Assembly (NCBI GenBank): GCA_947095535.1
Contig: OX352772.1
Coordinates: forward strand, 147,240,177 to 147,304,176
Length of the DNA stretch: 64,000 bases
Reading direction: 5' to 3'
Source of the DNA: Poecilobothrus nobilitatus
Taxonomy: Eukaryota; Arthropoda; Insecta; Diptera; Dolichopodidae
Translations under genes and position numbers: made by a program
Part shown: one piece after another, positions 1 to 11,241 of the stretch
Layout of the letters: each line of letters opens with the position of its first letter
Position numbering within the stretch: the stretch's first letter is position 1
Notes under the pieces: generated by a model
Database searches by the model: none
The model's input: the letters and a program-made list of their open reading frames with translations, nothing else
Told to the model about the DNA's origin: nothing

Positions 1-172
1 AAGGTATTGAGAGGTGGCATCAGTGATTTTATCTCAACTGAACAAGTGTCATTACCTACAAAATATCTATAAAATAGAGGAAGGGCTCCAATATTACGAC
101 GAATGCCAAGAGAAGTGAGACAAGCAGTCTCAACTGAGTCACCAATAAAATTAATAAGAATAAGATATTTCT
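1..172 (-). mobile_element. Non-LTR family B, 3' fragment
   Basis: Read on the minus strand, this encodes the C-terminal tail of a family B reverse transcriptase, with words such as LFYRYF, GNDTCS and LMPPL that recur in the copies at 47000 and 59330. The same nucleotide string (tgtcattacctacaaaatat) recurs at about 51826 in copy B2. The fragment abuts the RNase H region of a different element near 172, so a downstream minus-strand ORF artificially joins the two. The window edge cuts it off. Family identity is secure; the exact junction is not. Confidence 0.7.
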
Positions 173-1715
173 TTTAACGCTGTATAGCTGGGGCTCTACC
201 TGTTCCGCCAGTGAAGCATTTAGGCTGGAACCTCTTCTTACTAACTCATCAGCATATTCACTTCCTGCGATGCTCCTATGTCCCCGAGCCCACAGTAATG
301 TAACATTGAATTGATTACTTACATTCTTAAGCTCATCAAAGCATTTTCTAACGAGCTTAGATGTTATTATTGCAGAGTTGAGAGCCGCAATTGCTGCTTG
401 GCTGTCTATAACTATTGCAATACTTCCTCCCAGAGAAGTATTGTTCCCTAGTATTTGGCATGCTCTCCAGATTCCTAGCATTTCAGCTTGAAATACACTC
501 GCTTTATGTGGAAGGCGGAAAGCATGTTCTATTTTTAGCGATTCTGAATAGACACCCGCACCAACAACACACTCCACCTTTGAACCGTCAGTGAAGAGTG
601 CGGTGTCAATTTCTCCCAAGGGGTTTTCCTGTTTCCATTCCCTTCTTGATGGAATCTTGACTTTGAAGTTCTTAATAATTTCCAAACTTGGCATTACGAG
701 GTCTGTGGAATCTGGCAGATCATTATATATCGAGCTTAGAATACTGCCATAAGGTTTTGTACGCCAGTATCCATTCTCTCGAAGTCTCATTGCACTACAA
801 CAGGTTAGAGATTTAATATGAAGGTCAGCCGGGAACAGGTATAGAAGTGCATCCAGTGCATTACGTGGCGTTGACCTTAACGCACCGTAGTACTTACACA
901 TGCACCGCTCTATACTCTACCAAGCTTGGTTCAAATATACTTCTTCTCCAGAGCTGGCCACTACTCTAGTGATCCGTAGGTAAGAATGGGCATATTATAG
1001 CTGTGTACATCCATAAAGCCATTCTTGGCTTTAATCCCTATTTTTTACGTGACATTTTCCTACAAGAATACAGGGCAACAGAGACCTTTTTGGCTCTTTC
1101 TTCTGTATTAGCTTTCCATTTCAATTTTGGGTCCATTTTGGTTCCATTTCAATATTTAACACTTGAGGCTAGATTCAGATACACACCATCCAATTTTGGC
1201 TTAGTGACTTCCGGAATCTTGGTTCTGGTTGTAAATATTGACCCATCCGCCAATCCTGTCTAAAGCTCTTTCCATAATTCCACTAATTATAGCAAGATAC
1301 TTTCCAGACACTAATACTACTAGACCATCTACGTATGCGATGGCTTTGCACATCCCGAAAGTCTTTAAGAATTCTGTTCATTACTAAAAGCAGTAGTGAT
1401 GATAGCACCCCACCCTGGGATGTACCCTGCTTACTCTTCTAGTAATCTTATGGTTGCCGAGTTCCGACTGAATCTCTCTTGATTGCGACATATTAATGAT
1501 CCACTCTCTAAGGGCAGTTTATACCCCTAGATCTTCCAGTGAATCCTGTATAGCCGATACATGAATATTGTTGAAGGCACCTTCTATGTCTAGAAAGGTG
1601 GCCAACGTATATTCTTTGGTTTGTATCGATTGCTAAACGCTCCGTACTAATTCGCTTGGTGCCGTCTCGGTTGACTTGTCTTTACAGTAAGCATGTTGAT
1701 AGGTAAGTACATATC
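173..1715 (-). pseudogene. Host element ORF2: RT palm/thumb and RNase H
   Basis: The RNase H part is open from 901 down and shows all expected acidic positions: D in TDGS, E in QAEMLGIW, D in VIDSQAA and D in YADELV, with WARGHRS between. Upstream on the minus strand, in shifting frames, are RT motif A (FLDIEGAFNN, near 1590), motif B (QGGVLS, near 1410) and the thumb words PILTYGSL and WWPALEKKY near 960-1000. The YADD-type motif lies in the degraded stretch near 1330 (it reads close to IAYVDGLVVL). RNase H downstream of RT is typical of the I/LOA/R1-like group. Several frame changes and stops mean it cannot be translated. Confidence 0.75.
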
Positions 1716-2215
1716 TACTTAAAAAAATATAAAAAAGGAAAGTACTGGCTGCAAAATCAGATTAAATACGCTTTTTCCAATATCTATATATAATATATAC
1801 ATACATAATATGTATATGTGAGATTCTGAATGTATATGTGATATATCAGAGTTCTGAGATTGAACTCTGATTTGAATCCAACTTTAAAATCCCTCCTAAT
1901 TCAGAATCTCAACTCTGAAATTCACCTTTTAAAGAATATTTATATGTATATATGAATGTGTGACATTCTGAATTATGGAATTATAGAGTTAACTTCGAAA
2001 TCTGGGTATTCCCTTTTTCCAAAATATTTTATATATTATAAGATATATGATAATTATAGATATATAGATAAGATATATGATAATTAGAATCCCGCGTATC
2101 TATATATATATATATATTCGGAAAAGTGTGTATATGTAAGTAAGTGTAACCAATTCTAAAACCCATCTTAAGCATTTTTTAACATATTATTATACACTTA
2201 CATATTTGAACAGAT
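1715..2215. repeat. AT-rich repeat replacing part of the host RT
   Basis: About 500 bp of (TA)-rich sequence lies where the N-terminal palm of the host RT should be: flanking RT homology stops near 2220 and resumes near 1710. Inside are several related words around 'gattctgaatt' and 'agttggattcaaa'. The reverse complement of 1850-1920 matches two tandem units of about 90 bp at 49820-49970. It is either an inserted repeat plus a deletion, or a satellite-like element. Confidence 0.5.
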
Positions 2216-3330
2216 ATTTCCAGTCCATGTCACTCCAACCATTCTAAGGAAGGATGGATTGGAATGTTCTTTGGATAAGACTCTACTAAGTCTAGCTGAG
2301 TCCCTAGTTTTCTCTATGGATTCACAATAATCTTTCCATGACCGTGTCTTGGCCAATCGGATTTCTCTCTTATATTTCCTAAGTTGGTTTCCTTGTAGAG
2401 TTGCCAGTTATTCTGTTTGTAGCAGATGTTATAGGTATCTCTAGTCTCCTTCCTTAGGGTAGTTAAATCCTCATTCCACCACACCGGGAATGTTTTTTTT
2501 GCTGCGTTCGACAGGATATGACACCTTAAGTGAGACCTCCATGGCCTTTGTAAACATGTCAGTCCTTTTTTCTAACTCATTCTCATTCACAATATCTGAA
2601 TTAGCTACTACCAAAAGTTTTTTTTGTTGCTATCTTTCTGAACTTTCTCCAATTGGTAGCTCTAGGGTTTCTATAGGGCTGTGGATTTTCAGGCTAATGA
2701 TTGACATTGAGGAGTATCCAGCTGTGATCCGAAAAAGATCTCTTCTCGGATACTCTACATTTTTTATTTTTAGGGTTTCATCGGTACCTATACATGTAAT
2801 ATCTATCACATTCGCCCAGCCCGAAAAACTATCCGAGCTTGGGAATGTGAATATGGGGGTACTTCCCCTATTGCATTTATTAAAGTTAGCGTTTAGAATA
2901 AAATCGAACAATGACTCACCTCGTTCATTTGTTTCCGAGCTTCCCCATATGGTATGCCGAGCATTAGCATCGCAGCCCACAACCAGCTTGCCACCTGTGG
3001 CACTTACCACATGCTGAGAGCGGGGTAGTGGAGCGGGTTCATCATATGGCATGCACACAGAACTTATGTACATGCTCACATCGTTCTTCATCTCCAGTTT
3101 GACAACTGTCAAATCTTCGTAACTGAAATTAGAACAGAGATGTGCATTGATGTGTTTTTTTTACAGGAATACAAGTTCTTGGCTTACCTTTTTCTAAACC
3201 TACATTCTTGTAGAATAGATTGTAGTTACCGTTGTTTAACTCCTTGATCCTGCATGAATCCATGGCTCCTGCATGAGGGCTATGTCGAGTTCCTCCTCGC
3301 CAAGAAGAACCAGCAGATTATCCGAAGCTT
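2216..3330 (-). pseudogene. Host element ORF2: AP-type endonuclease and RT linker
   Basis: The minus strand encodes an AP-like endonuclease of the R1/LOA/I type. Visible motifs are LGEEELDIALMQEPW (near 3300), VVGCDANARH and IWGSSETNERGE (near 2950), and the CNRGSTPIFTF...VIDIT region (near 2830). The longest open part is 2630-3112. Downstream toward 2230 the linker to RT follows (VWWNEDLTTLRKETRDTYN, near 2470). The expected role is nicking target DNA for target-primed reverse transcription. It begins just after the ORF1 stop at 3351, the usual ORF1-ORF2 spacing. Frameshifts near 3120 and 2630 inactivate it. Confidence 0.75.
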
Positions 3331-3350
3331 AATACTTTGAGTGCTTTAGA

Positions 3351-3543
3351 TTAATCTGCACCACCCGCATCGTTTGTTTCACTGGCTGCTTCTGCTGCAA
3401 ACTCTTTGTTGACTGACATTTCTTCCAGCAGCGCGTTCACCTCGTCACATATTTTCAGTTTGATATGACGTATACCAAACCTTAGCTTGTTCCCCAGCTT
3501 CTCCAGAGCTTCGAGACTCTCTTCCCTGATAAGAACGAGAAAC
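3351..3543 (-). pseudogene. Host element ORF1, C-terminal part
   Basis: This continues the gag-like ORF1 whose earlier part lies at 24347-24830. Words LIREESLEALEKLGNKLRFG and RHIKLKI, followed by an Ala/Glu-rich tail (EFAAEAASETNDAGGAD), resemble the C-terminal end of ORF1 in LOA-type elements. The open frame that appears to start at 3599 actually begins inside the Polinton terminal repeat, so that methionine is not genuine. The GATATA duplication marks the break. Confidence 0.7.
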
Positions 3544-3549
3544 GATATA
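3544..3549. repeat. Polinton target site duplication, left (GATATA)
   Basis: GATATA lies immediately left of the AG terminus and is repeated at 24341-24346 immediately right of the CT terminus. A 6-bp duplication is the hallmark of Polinton integration. Confidence 0.93.
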
Positions 3550-4110
3550 AGTAGGTATAGGGGTACTTTGGCATGGGAAAAAATAAGCCCATATCGCACG
3601 ACCTAGTTTTTAATAAACCATATCGCACGCCCATGCAAATTAACCTATATTTGAATGACCTTGAGTTTTAGAGAAACCGAAAGTGTTGTGACCTGAATTC
3701 TGTTAGAAGTTGGGGTAAAACAAGTCTTTTAGAGCTCTTTAATTGTATATTATAATAGGTCAACATGAAAATAGTTAGCAAAACTATTATATGTAAATAT
3801 TAAAGCACGTGTTATTTAATGTTGGTGAACTAGTTTTAAAGTGTATCTTTAAGGAATTTGTGTTTTTTTTTTGTGTTGGTTAGCTAGTTTTACTATAAGA
3901 AGAAATACAAAATAACAATTAGCATCTTCGTTTTTTTTTTTTTAGCAGAATATCTGGTTTAGATTACTATGTAGTATTTTAAAAAGGTAGAAAAAGAAAG
4001 AGGCAAGAAAAGTTGAATGCAAATAGATTGGTATAGTATAGTATAGTAAGAACGTAGAATATATATCTACATATATATGTTGCATATAAAAAGGTTAAAA
4101 AGAAATTCAA
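3550..4110 (+). repeat. Polinton left terminal inverted repeat
   Basis: About 560 bp starting AGTAGGTATAGGGG. Bases 3639-4110 match the reverse complement of 17990-18460 with few differences, and bases 3550-3640 match the reverse complement of 24251-24340. It includes the short repeated word CCATATCGCACG (3590-3630) and a run of 'tatag' repeats near 4033. Confidence 0.95.
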
Positions 4111-4778
4111 AATAGAAAATAGCGTCCACATGTACCTTTTTCTTTTTTTCGTTTGATTAAATATGGTTTTGTTTACAATATTTGTATATTATTTAAAAGA
4201 TAGAAAAAAAAGGTAAAAGAATAAATTGAATTATCAAGATAAATTTATTAAGAATATATTGCATTCTTAAATTTCTGAATACCTGGTATAGGATGGCTTG
4301 TATGTTATGAAATTAGAAGCTCAAAACAAAAAGGAAAATCAAAAGGGTATTAATTTCTATGTAGAAAATTCTAAAATAGAAACTATGTAATCAGAAGATT
4401 TAAATTGAAATTTGTAATTATGTCATACAGATGGTAGACAAATTACGTTTTCGTTATGTATTAAGTTGAGTATGCTTATTTTTTCTAATTTTCATTTTAA
4501 AATTAAAATTAATTTTCATTTTAAAATTAAATTAAATTTCATTTTAAAATTAAAAAAAATTTCTCGTTTTACTTTTTTTCGTTCTAATTAGGTGATACGA
4601 AATATAATAGTACATTGCCTACTTATATTGAATCATCTATTCTAATTCTTTTTTTTTTATATGACTCTCTAAAATAATCAAATACCTCTCACAGAGCTTA
4701 AACTGAAAAGCCTGAGAAAAAAAATGTAAATAAAATGCAAACGTTTTTTATTAAATATAAGTAATTACTTTCTTTTTA
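4111..4778. other. AT-rich non-coding stretch in Polinton
   Basis: No convincing ORF. It contains three near-identical 'ttcattttaaaattaaa' units around 4492-4550 and several A/T homopolymers. It probably holds 3' flanking sequence of the minus-strand gene that ends at 4779. Confidence 0.5.
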
Positions 4779-5138
4779 TTAAACATTTTTTTTTAAACAT
4801 CTATTATTTATAATTAAAATATATAATCTAAATTCTAAATAGCTGTAAAAAAAGAAAAATTTAAAAGCAAAAAAAAAAAGTGTAAACAAGTAAAATACAG
4901 AATTTTGTTTTTTTTCGTCAAGCAGTTTTAAATTTTCAGTGCTATCTCTAATTAAATAGAGATCGCCTTTTAGAATTTCCTCCCGGAATTCCTTATCTTC
5001 GAATAGGTCCAGATAGGTTTTTGGTATGAAAATGATGTAATTTTCTGTTTCAAAAACCCAAGACGGTCCATTAACTGTTGGTAATAGTTTAACTTTTTTA
5101 ATTGTATAGAGCGCATCTGGCTCCATATCTTTTACCAT
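4779..5138 (-). CDS. Polinton small protein, function unknown
   Basis: 119 residues. The first 70 or so (starting MVKDMEPDALYTIKKVKLL) are ordinary soluble sequence with a pattern of short strands (NGPSWVFETENYIIFIP, LYLIRDSTENLK). After residue 78 the protein turns Phe/Tyr/Leu-rich and AT-driven, so the true end may be earlier and the tail read-through. The start lies 9 nt after the stop of the neighbouring ORF at 5150-5353, suggesting one transcript. I recognise no domain. Its place between left TIR and polymerase gene is a usual site for Polinton accessory genes. Confidence 0.55.
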   Translation of the reverse strand: MVKDMEPDALYTIKKVKLLPTVNGPSWVFETENYIIFIPKTYLDLFEDKEFREEILKGDLYLIRDSTENLKLLDEKKQNSVFYLFTLFFFAFKFFFFYSYLEFRLYILIINNRCLKKNV

Positions 5139-5149
5139 ATCCTTTACCT

Positions 5150-5353
5150 TTAAAAAGTTTTTCTTTTTATTTTTGCATTAAATGATTCCAAACATCTTTT
5201 TCTTTTTGGTTGCTCATATGATTGGTGTTGTTCGTATTGTTGTTGTTGTTGGTGTTGAGGTTGTTGCTGATGCTGGGATTTCTTCCTCTTCGGTGGAAGC
5301 ACAACCTGTGTTGGTTGTGTAAAAAAAAATATGTCTTCAGTGTTGTTGTCCAT
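5150..5353 (-). CDS. Small Gln-rich basic protein
   Basis: 67 residues: an acidic N-terminus (MDNNTEDIFFFTQPTQ), a basic PPKRKKS motif, a Gln/His tract (residues 27-46), then PKRKRC and KIKRK. The two basic clusters could act as nuclear localisation signals (inference). It is immediately upstream of the 119-residue ORF on the same strand, with the stop about 9 nt before the next ATG. The Gln/His tract is a CAA/CAACAG repeat; low complexity weakens the call. A spliced fusion with its neighbour is possible. Confidence 0.45.
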   Translation of the reverse strand: MDNNTEDIFFFTQPTQVVLPPKRKKSQHQQQPQHQQQQQYEQHQSYEQPKRKRCLESFNAKIKRKTF

Positions 5354-5938
5354 GCTTGTTTACTTTGCTTGATTTTAAGTAAGACTATGATTTCTTCTAT
5401 AAAATTCTGCAGTATTTATATTAAATAAAATTGTTACAAATCTATAGAATTTACCAAAGCATATTAATTAAAATTTTAATTTATTGTAACTGCTTTCGGC
5501 TTCATAAATCAAACTACATTGTTGAAATATTTTCTATTTCAAAGAAAGATTCAAAAAGATGTAGGTAGTTTTAATTAGAAAAAAAAAGGAATATATAATT
5601 TATTAAAAATACAATATTGCAAATACTTTTTTTGAAGATAGGTGTTTACTGTAAAAACAAAATATTTGTGTTTAAACCTGAATTTATTCTATAAATTCCT
5701 TTTCGATAATTTATATCAAATGCAATTGCATGTAATATATACAATCTACTAACGTATATTTAATTAAAATTGAATTTATTGTAATTAATTTTTTAGAATT
5801 CATACATCTTACAAACATTGTTGCAAATATTTGCTTGAAGGAATTTTTTTTTACTCTAAAAACGAAATATTTAAATTAGTTTTGGTTAGTTTGGTCAAAT
5901 AACTGCAGCAAGCGAGTCAATACAAAAAAAAATAAAAA
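5354..5938. other. Divergent intergenic region upstream of polB
   Basis: AT-rich gap between the minus-strand ORF starting at 5353 and polymerase starting at 5939, so it should hold two divergent promoters. Two loosely similar blocks are visible (5455-5535 and 5755-5830, both with 'aattaaaat(t)...atttattgtaa'). No sharply defined promoter element can be named. Confidence 0.4.
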
Positions 5939-8900
5939 ATGTCAAAAAAAATTTTATTAGAAAGATTTTGTAATCATTCACCGGAGATAGAATCACTTCC
6001 TTATAGGATTGAAAGTGATTCAGCATCAGTAGTCAAACGTTTTAACGTACGCGGACGTAAAGTCAAGTTTATAATTAATTCAGTTCCTAATAACGTAGAA
6101 CCGGTTAACTGGATAAAAAACGCATTGTATAAAATAATTCAAGATGTTACAACTGATTTGCACCCTCTAGATAAGGTAGGATTAACATTCTGTGGAGAAA
6201 GCTTCCAGCAACATGGTCCTGGATGGCTAAGTTTTAGAAATGCAGGCGATCTAACATTTTCTGATGTATGGGAAATGATATCAAAAATTTTTCAAAGTAA
6301 TTCTGAAGGTAACTACTAAATAAATACTTCATTATTATTTTTATTATTAATACTTTTATTTTGTTTTTATGTTACAGGTTTAAGCACAGATACATTTTGT
6401 CTTTCAGTTACTTCTGTAAGGCTACCATTTGGGAGAGGAAGATCACAAAAATATTCATCATATGATGAGGAAAGCTTAAAGCGAAAGGGAATAATTTGCA
6501 TTAAAAACAAAAACAATTTATGTCTACCTCAGGCCTTAATTGTGGCAATATCACAAACTAAAAATGATAAGAACTACAAACACAAAATTCGTAATGCTAC
6601 AGGAAAATTACAAACTTTAAAAGCTATCGAACTAACTAAAAATGCAGGAGTAAAAATTCCAAATAAAGGTTGTGGAATACAGGAACTCAAAAAGTTTCAA
6701 GAATATTTGAAAAATTATAAAATTGTTGTGTACAAATGGGGAACAAGAGGCAGAGAGGTAATATTTGAAGGAATTGGACCTGAAAAACGCCTAATTTTGT
6801 TGTTTTATAAAAATCACTACAACGTAATAAAATCGCTGACTGCAACCTTTTGCGCTAGTTATTATTGTGAAGATTGCCACATTCCATACAACAACAAAAG
6901 TAATCATAGATGCACAGGAACATGTCCATGCTGTCAAAATTCTCCACCATGTCTTAATAATTTAAAACAAATTTTATGCAATGATTGTAATTGTTCATTT
7001 TGTGGTCGAATGTGTTTAGATAATCATAGGGTGTCAAGTTCAAAACGCAACAGTATTTGTGAGGAAGCTAAAAAATGTTTGTCTTGCTTAAAACTTTATA
7101 GAGCCGACAGAAACCATGTGGTGAATACTTTTGCAAGATTTGCAGTAACTATGTTCCTGAGAATCATAAATGTTTTATTCAACAAAACAAAAATCGACCT
7201 AAACTAAAAAATTTTATTTATATATTTTACGATTTGGAAACACAACAAGAAAAAGCTTTTGGAGAGAAGTACATAAGAGGCATTCTATCAGATATTAAAC
7301 TACAAGAACCAAATTTGTGTGTTTTCGAGCAAAGATGTGACGCATGTATTCCGTTGTCTTCGTTATATTTTTGTGAAACATGTAAATTTAGAAGAAGAGG
7401 AATTAAAGAGGGAAATATTATAGAGCAATTTCTGATGTACATAATGGAGATAAGAAAAAAATTCAAAACTGTCGTGGTAATAGCACATAATGGACAATCT
7501 TTTGACCATCAATTTATTATAAATATTATATTAGCCATTATTATAACCTCTTTAAAAACTAAACTAATTATGCGAGGTTCAAAAATTATCATGATGTTAT
7601 TAGATAACATAAAATTTATAGACTCAATTAATTACTTTGCAATGGCATTATCAAAATTACCAAAGGCTTTTGATTTACAAATTGATTTGAAAAAAGGATA
7701 TTTCCCGCACCTGTTCAATACAACGGAAAATAAAAATTATATTGGACCATTACCACCTGTTGAATATTATAACCCAGATACCATGAAAACTAACGAACGT
7801 GAAGTATTTCTGAAATGGTATGAAGATCACAAAAATGATGAATTCTATATGGAAAATGATATTGTAAAATATTGTATAAATTACGTAGCAATACTAACGC
7901 AATCATGCTTAAAGTTCAGAGAATTTTTTCTTAGAGAATGTAACGTTAAACCTTTTCTAGAGGCCACAACTATAGCGTCTGCTTGTAATCTTGCATTTAG
8001 ACGTAATTTTTTAAAACCAGATACGATTGGTTTAATACCCAAAAACGGGTATAGGTATTCAGATAACCAATCAAAGGCAGCTATTCAATGGTTGGTTTGG
8101 AAGGAGGAAAATCTGAATATTAACATTAGACATGCTGCTAAACAAAAAGAAGCTGTCGTAGCCGGTGTAAAAGTTGATGGTTTTTGTTCAGAAACTAATC
8201 AAGTTTTTGAATTTTATGGATGTTATTATCACGGTAATCCTAACTGTTTTCCACGTAATCGTAATTCATATTTATATGGTGATAAAAATGATACAATGAA
8301 TGAACGATATGATAGAACTATTAGAAAATCTGATAGGTTGAAAAGATTAGATTACAATGTAATTGAAATGTGGGAATGTGATTTTTATTGTCAAATAAGT
8401 AAAAGCAAAATGAATTACTTAAATAACCATCCATTAGTACAACTTTCACCATTAAAACCTCGGGATTCTTTTTATGGTGGTCGTACAGATAATATAATAT
8501 AATGCTTACAACTACTACAAATGTAGAAAAGGAGAAAAAATAAAATATATAGATATTTGTTCTTTATATCCATGGAAAATTATATTTGCAAACATGGAAA
8601 ATTTCCTGTCGGCCATCCAGATGTTTATGTAGGAAACGTTAATTGTACTAAACAAAATTTAAAAGATTTGAATGGACTTATAAAATGTAAAACTTTACCA
8701 CCAGAAAATCTTATACATCCAGTATTACCTGTAAAACAAAACAACAAATTAATGTTTTCCTTATGTCGCACATGTAGTGAGGAAAAAAACCTAAATGAAT
8801 TTTGTTTAAATAATGACAACGAAAGAGCTTTACTTGGAACATGGATTATTGATGAAGTGTTAAAAGCTCTTGAATTGAAATATAAAATATTAGAAATTCA

Positions 8901-9826
8901 TGAAATATGGAGTTACGACATATGTCAATACAATGGTGTAACAAAAACAGATGGTCTTTTCACAAATTTTTAAAAATAAAACAACAGGCATCGGGATGGC
9001 CTAGTAACTGTATAAAAAAGGAAGAGAAAGAGAAGTATATAACGGATTTTCTTAAGAAGTATATAACGGAAATGAAAATATTCAACTAGAATTTAATGAA
9101 ATTGTAAATAATCAGGGACTACGATCTTTTGCAAAATTAATGCTTAATTCTTTTTGGGGTAAATTTGGACAGAGAGAAAACTTACAAAAAACAATAATTA
9201 TTAACCAACCTAAGGATTTATATGACATGTTAACAAATCCATCTATAGACGTTTGTGGTATTCTTCCAGTAAGTGAGGAAAACATTATAGTTAATTGGCA
9301 GTACAAAGAAGAAGCAGGTCATTATCTATTTAGATTAGTTATTTAGAAAAACTAAAGGATAGAGTTTTATATTATGACACTGATTCCGTAATATATATAA
9401 GTCGTACAGGAGAATATAAACCCCAAACAGGGGATTTTATAGGAGATATGACCGATGAACTAGAATCTTATGGTGTTGGAAGTTACATTACAGAATTTGT
9501 AAGTAGAGGCCCTAAAAACTATGCATATAAAGTTCACAGTACGAAAGACAATGAAGAAAAACTAGTTTGTAAAGTTAAAGGAATTTGTTTAAACTATACA
9601 GCCTCCCAAAAAATTAATTTTAATACAATTAAAGAAGCGGTGCTAAATGTGAAGGAAGATAACGATATATACATACTTTCACAAAATATGCGTTCGTAAT
9701 AAAGAGCATAAAGTTATCACAGTTCCTGAAATAAAAAAATATCAAACTAGGTTAGAAAAACGTAAATTTATGGAAGATGGTAGTTCATTTCCCTATGGAT
9801 ATAAAAGATCTAATGTTAATAATTAA
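5939..9826 (+). pseudogene. polB: Polinton protein-primed-type DNA polymerase B (broken)
   Basis: Family B DNA polymerase expected to replicate the element. Exon 1 is 5939-6308 and a 69-nt GT-AG intron follows. Motifs in order: Cys/His cluster (CEDCHIPY...CTGTCPCC, 6860-7050), exonuclease I (FYDLET, near 7230), exonuclease II (AHNGQSFDHQF, 7483-7515), motif A (DICSLYP, near 8550), motif B (KLMLNSFWGKFG, 9136-9170) and motif C (YYDTDSV, 9371-9391). The C-terminal end reads SNVNN then stop at 9824. Frameshifts lie near 7118, 8500, 8575, 8950-9080 and 9340-9350, so no full protein is made. Every catalytic motif is still legible, implying fairly recent decay. Confidence 0.92.
6309..6377 (+). other. 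Intron in polB
   Basis: The donor GTAACT follows codon GAA plus one base, and the acceptor is TGTTACAG. The 69-nt AT-rich intron splits a Gly codon (phase 1). Removing it joins two open frames into the continuous polymerase N-terminus, whereas reading through meets a stop after three codons. Confidence 0.8.
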
Positions 9827-9913
9827 TTAGAAATATAATGTTTAAATTTTTATTTAAAAATTTTAGTATAAATAGCACAAATAAATATCAAATATGTTCA
9901 AATTTATTAAATA

Positions 9914-10799
9914 CTATTTTTTTATTAATCCAAGTATTTTGATCATCATTGAACCCTAACCATTTAACAAAAACTTTATTACCTTGTTTTTTAATAATTT
10001 TTTCTACCAGGTAAGAATTTGGATATTTAACAGGATTGAGATCCTCTTTGTAGAAACCACCTGAAATAGGATTATTTTTATAATCTGATAACTGATATGT
10101 AACTGGATAGGTATTATTGATCTTATAAATTTTAAATATTTCAGTTGACCAATTTGGTTGATAGTCTTTTTCGAAGTGACCTTTATATTTACTTATTCTT
10201 ACAAATTCACCAACCTTATATTTACTTTTTGAAAAATTTTAGGTTGCATATATATATTTTTCAATATATTTCTTTCATTATTTCGCGTAACTTTTTCAGG
10301 TGGAAGCTTTATTGTAAAATGTTTTCTTGAATTATAAGCTTTTATTATTGATTGCAGAATAGATAACCATTTATAATTTAGACTAAATTTTTTCCACATA
10401 GAATTTTTCATTGTACAATTAAATCGTTCAACAACTGATGCTTTCAATTCACTGTATGTATGATAGTGATTGATTATTTTTTCTCTCATATAGTTTTGGA
10501 ATTGTGAATTAAAAAAACTCTTTGCCTTGATCAGAGTGAATATTTTTGGGTATAACTTTAGCGCGCTGAAAAATTGATTTCAGGGCATTTAAAACATTTT
10601 CAGCATTCTTTGTTTTTACAGGTTCAGCATATGCGTATTTAGAAAATATATCTATGGCAGTTAACATATATTTAAAGCCATTATTAAACTTTGCGTATGG
10701 TATCATTTCAACTAAATCAATTTGCCCAGTATCATTTAAACCTCTTTGTAAGAATTTCCTTCTAGGATATCTACGCCTTGCTGGTCTATGAATTTCCAT
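9914..10799 (-). pseudogene. Polinton integrase with C-terminal chromodomain
   Basis: Retroviral-type (rve) integrase with a D,D,E catalytic triad: D28 in QIDLVEM, D90 in HSDQGKE, and E in SVVERFN about 34 residues later. A linker (KVGEFVRISKYKGHF) leads to a chromodomain-like end (YPNSYLVEKI, VFVKWLGF and NTWINKK) before a TAG at 9914. It integrates the element and creates the 6-bp duplication; the chromodomain may guide site choice. A one-base slip in a poly-A run (minus strand) at about 10511 separates catalytic D90 from E. A second frame change near 10200 separates the core from the chromodomain. Confidence 0.88.
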
Positions 10800-11124
10800 T
10801 ACAATTTGAGCTTTTCACATTATGCTTATACCATTTAATTGACTTTTCTAATTCTTTGTTATATTTTTCTACAAAATAGCATTCACAAGTGTCAGGCCCT
10901 GACGTACAATTATTATAAGCCTAAGGACAGCAACTAAAATGTGTACCATATTTTGAATTGTACTGTTCTTTACCAACAAATTTTTCTAAATAATTGTATA
11001 AATTTGAAATATAAGTTTTGTGTTCATCTAATAATGTAAATGAGTATTTTCCTAAGAAATCTTTCACATCCATTCTTAAAATAAATACCAATAAAGATAA
11101 TACATTCTTCTTATACCTTTTCAA
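10788..11124 (-). pseudogene. Unknown Cys-containing Polinton ORF upstream of integrase
   Basis: The open frame starts MKRYKKNVLSLL; an internal Met (MDVKDFLGKYSF) at 11068 may be the real start. It meets one TAG at 10921, then continues in frame (NNCTSGPDTCECYFVEKYNK...WYKHN) to a stop overlapping the integrase ATG. Five or six Cys cluster in the second half (HFSCC, NNCTS, TCEC, SSNC), which could form a metal site. It could be the integrase N-terminus joined by frameshift or a separate gene. No family recognised. Confidence 0.4.
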
Positions 11125-11241
11125 AATTTGAATTTTTATTCAGTCAGTTGTCAGTTCTAATCTTAGTAACACTTGGAAATTAATAAAAAAAATACTTAAT
11201 TTTCTAAAAAAGTCTGGTTATTCAACATTTTAACATTTCAA

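Noticed and set aside
2490..3017. 175-codon plus-strand ORF over the host endonuclease
   Set aside because: The antisense frame holds clear endonuclease motifs; the plus frame has none.
3351..3599. 82-residue minus ORF starting inside the Polinton TIR
   Set aside because: Its first 18 or so residues come from the inverted repeat; the rest is the C-terminus of the interrupted host ORF1.
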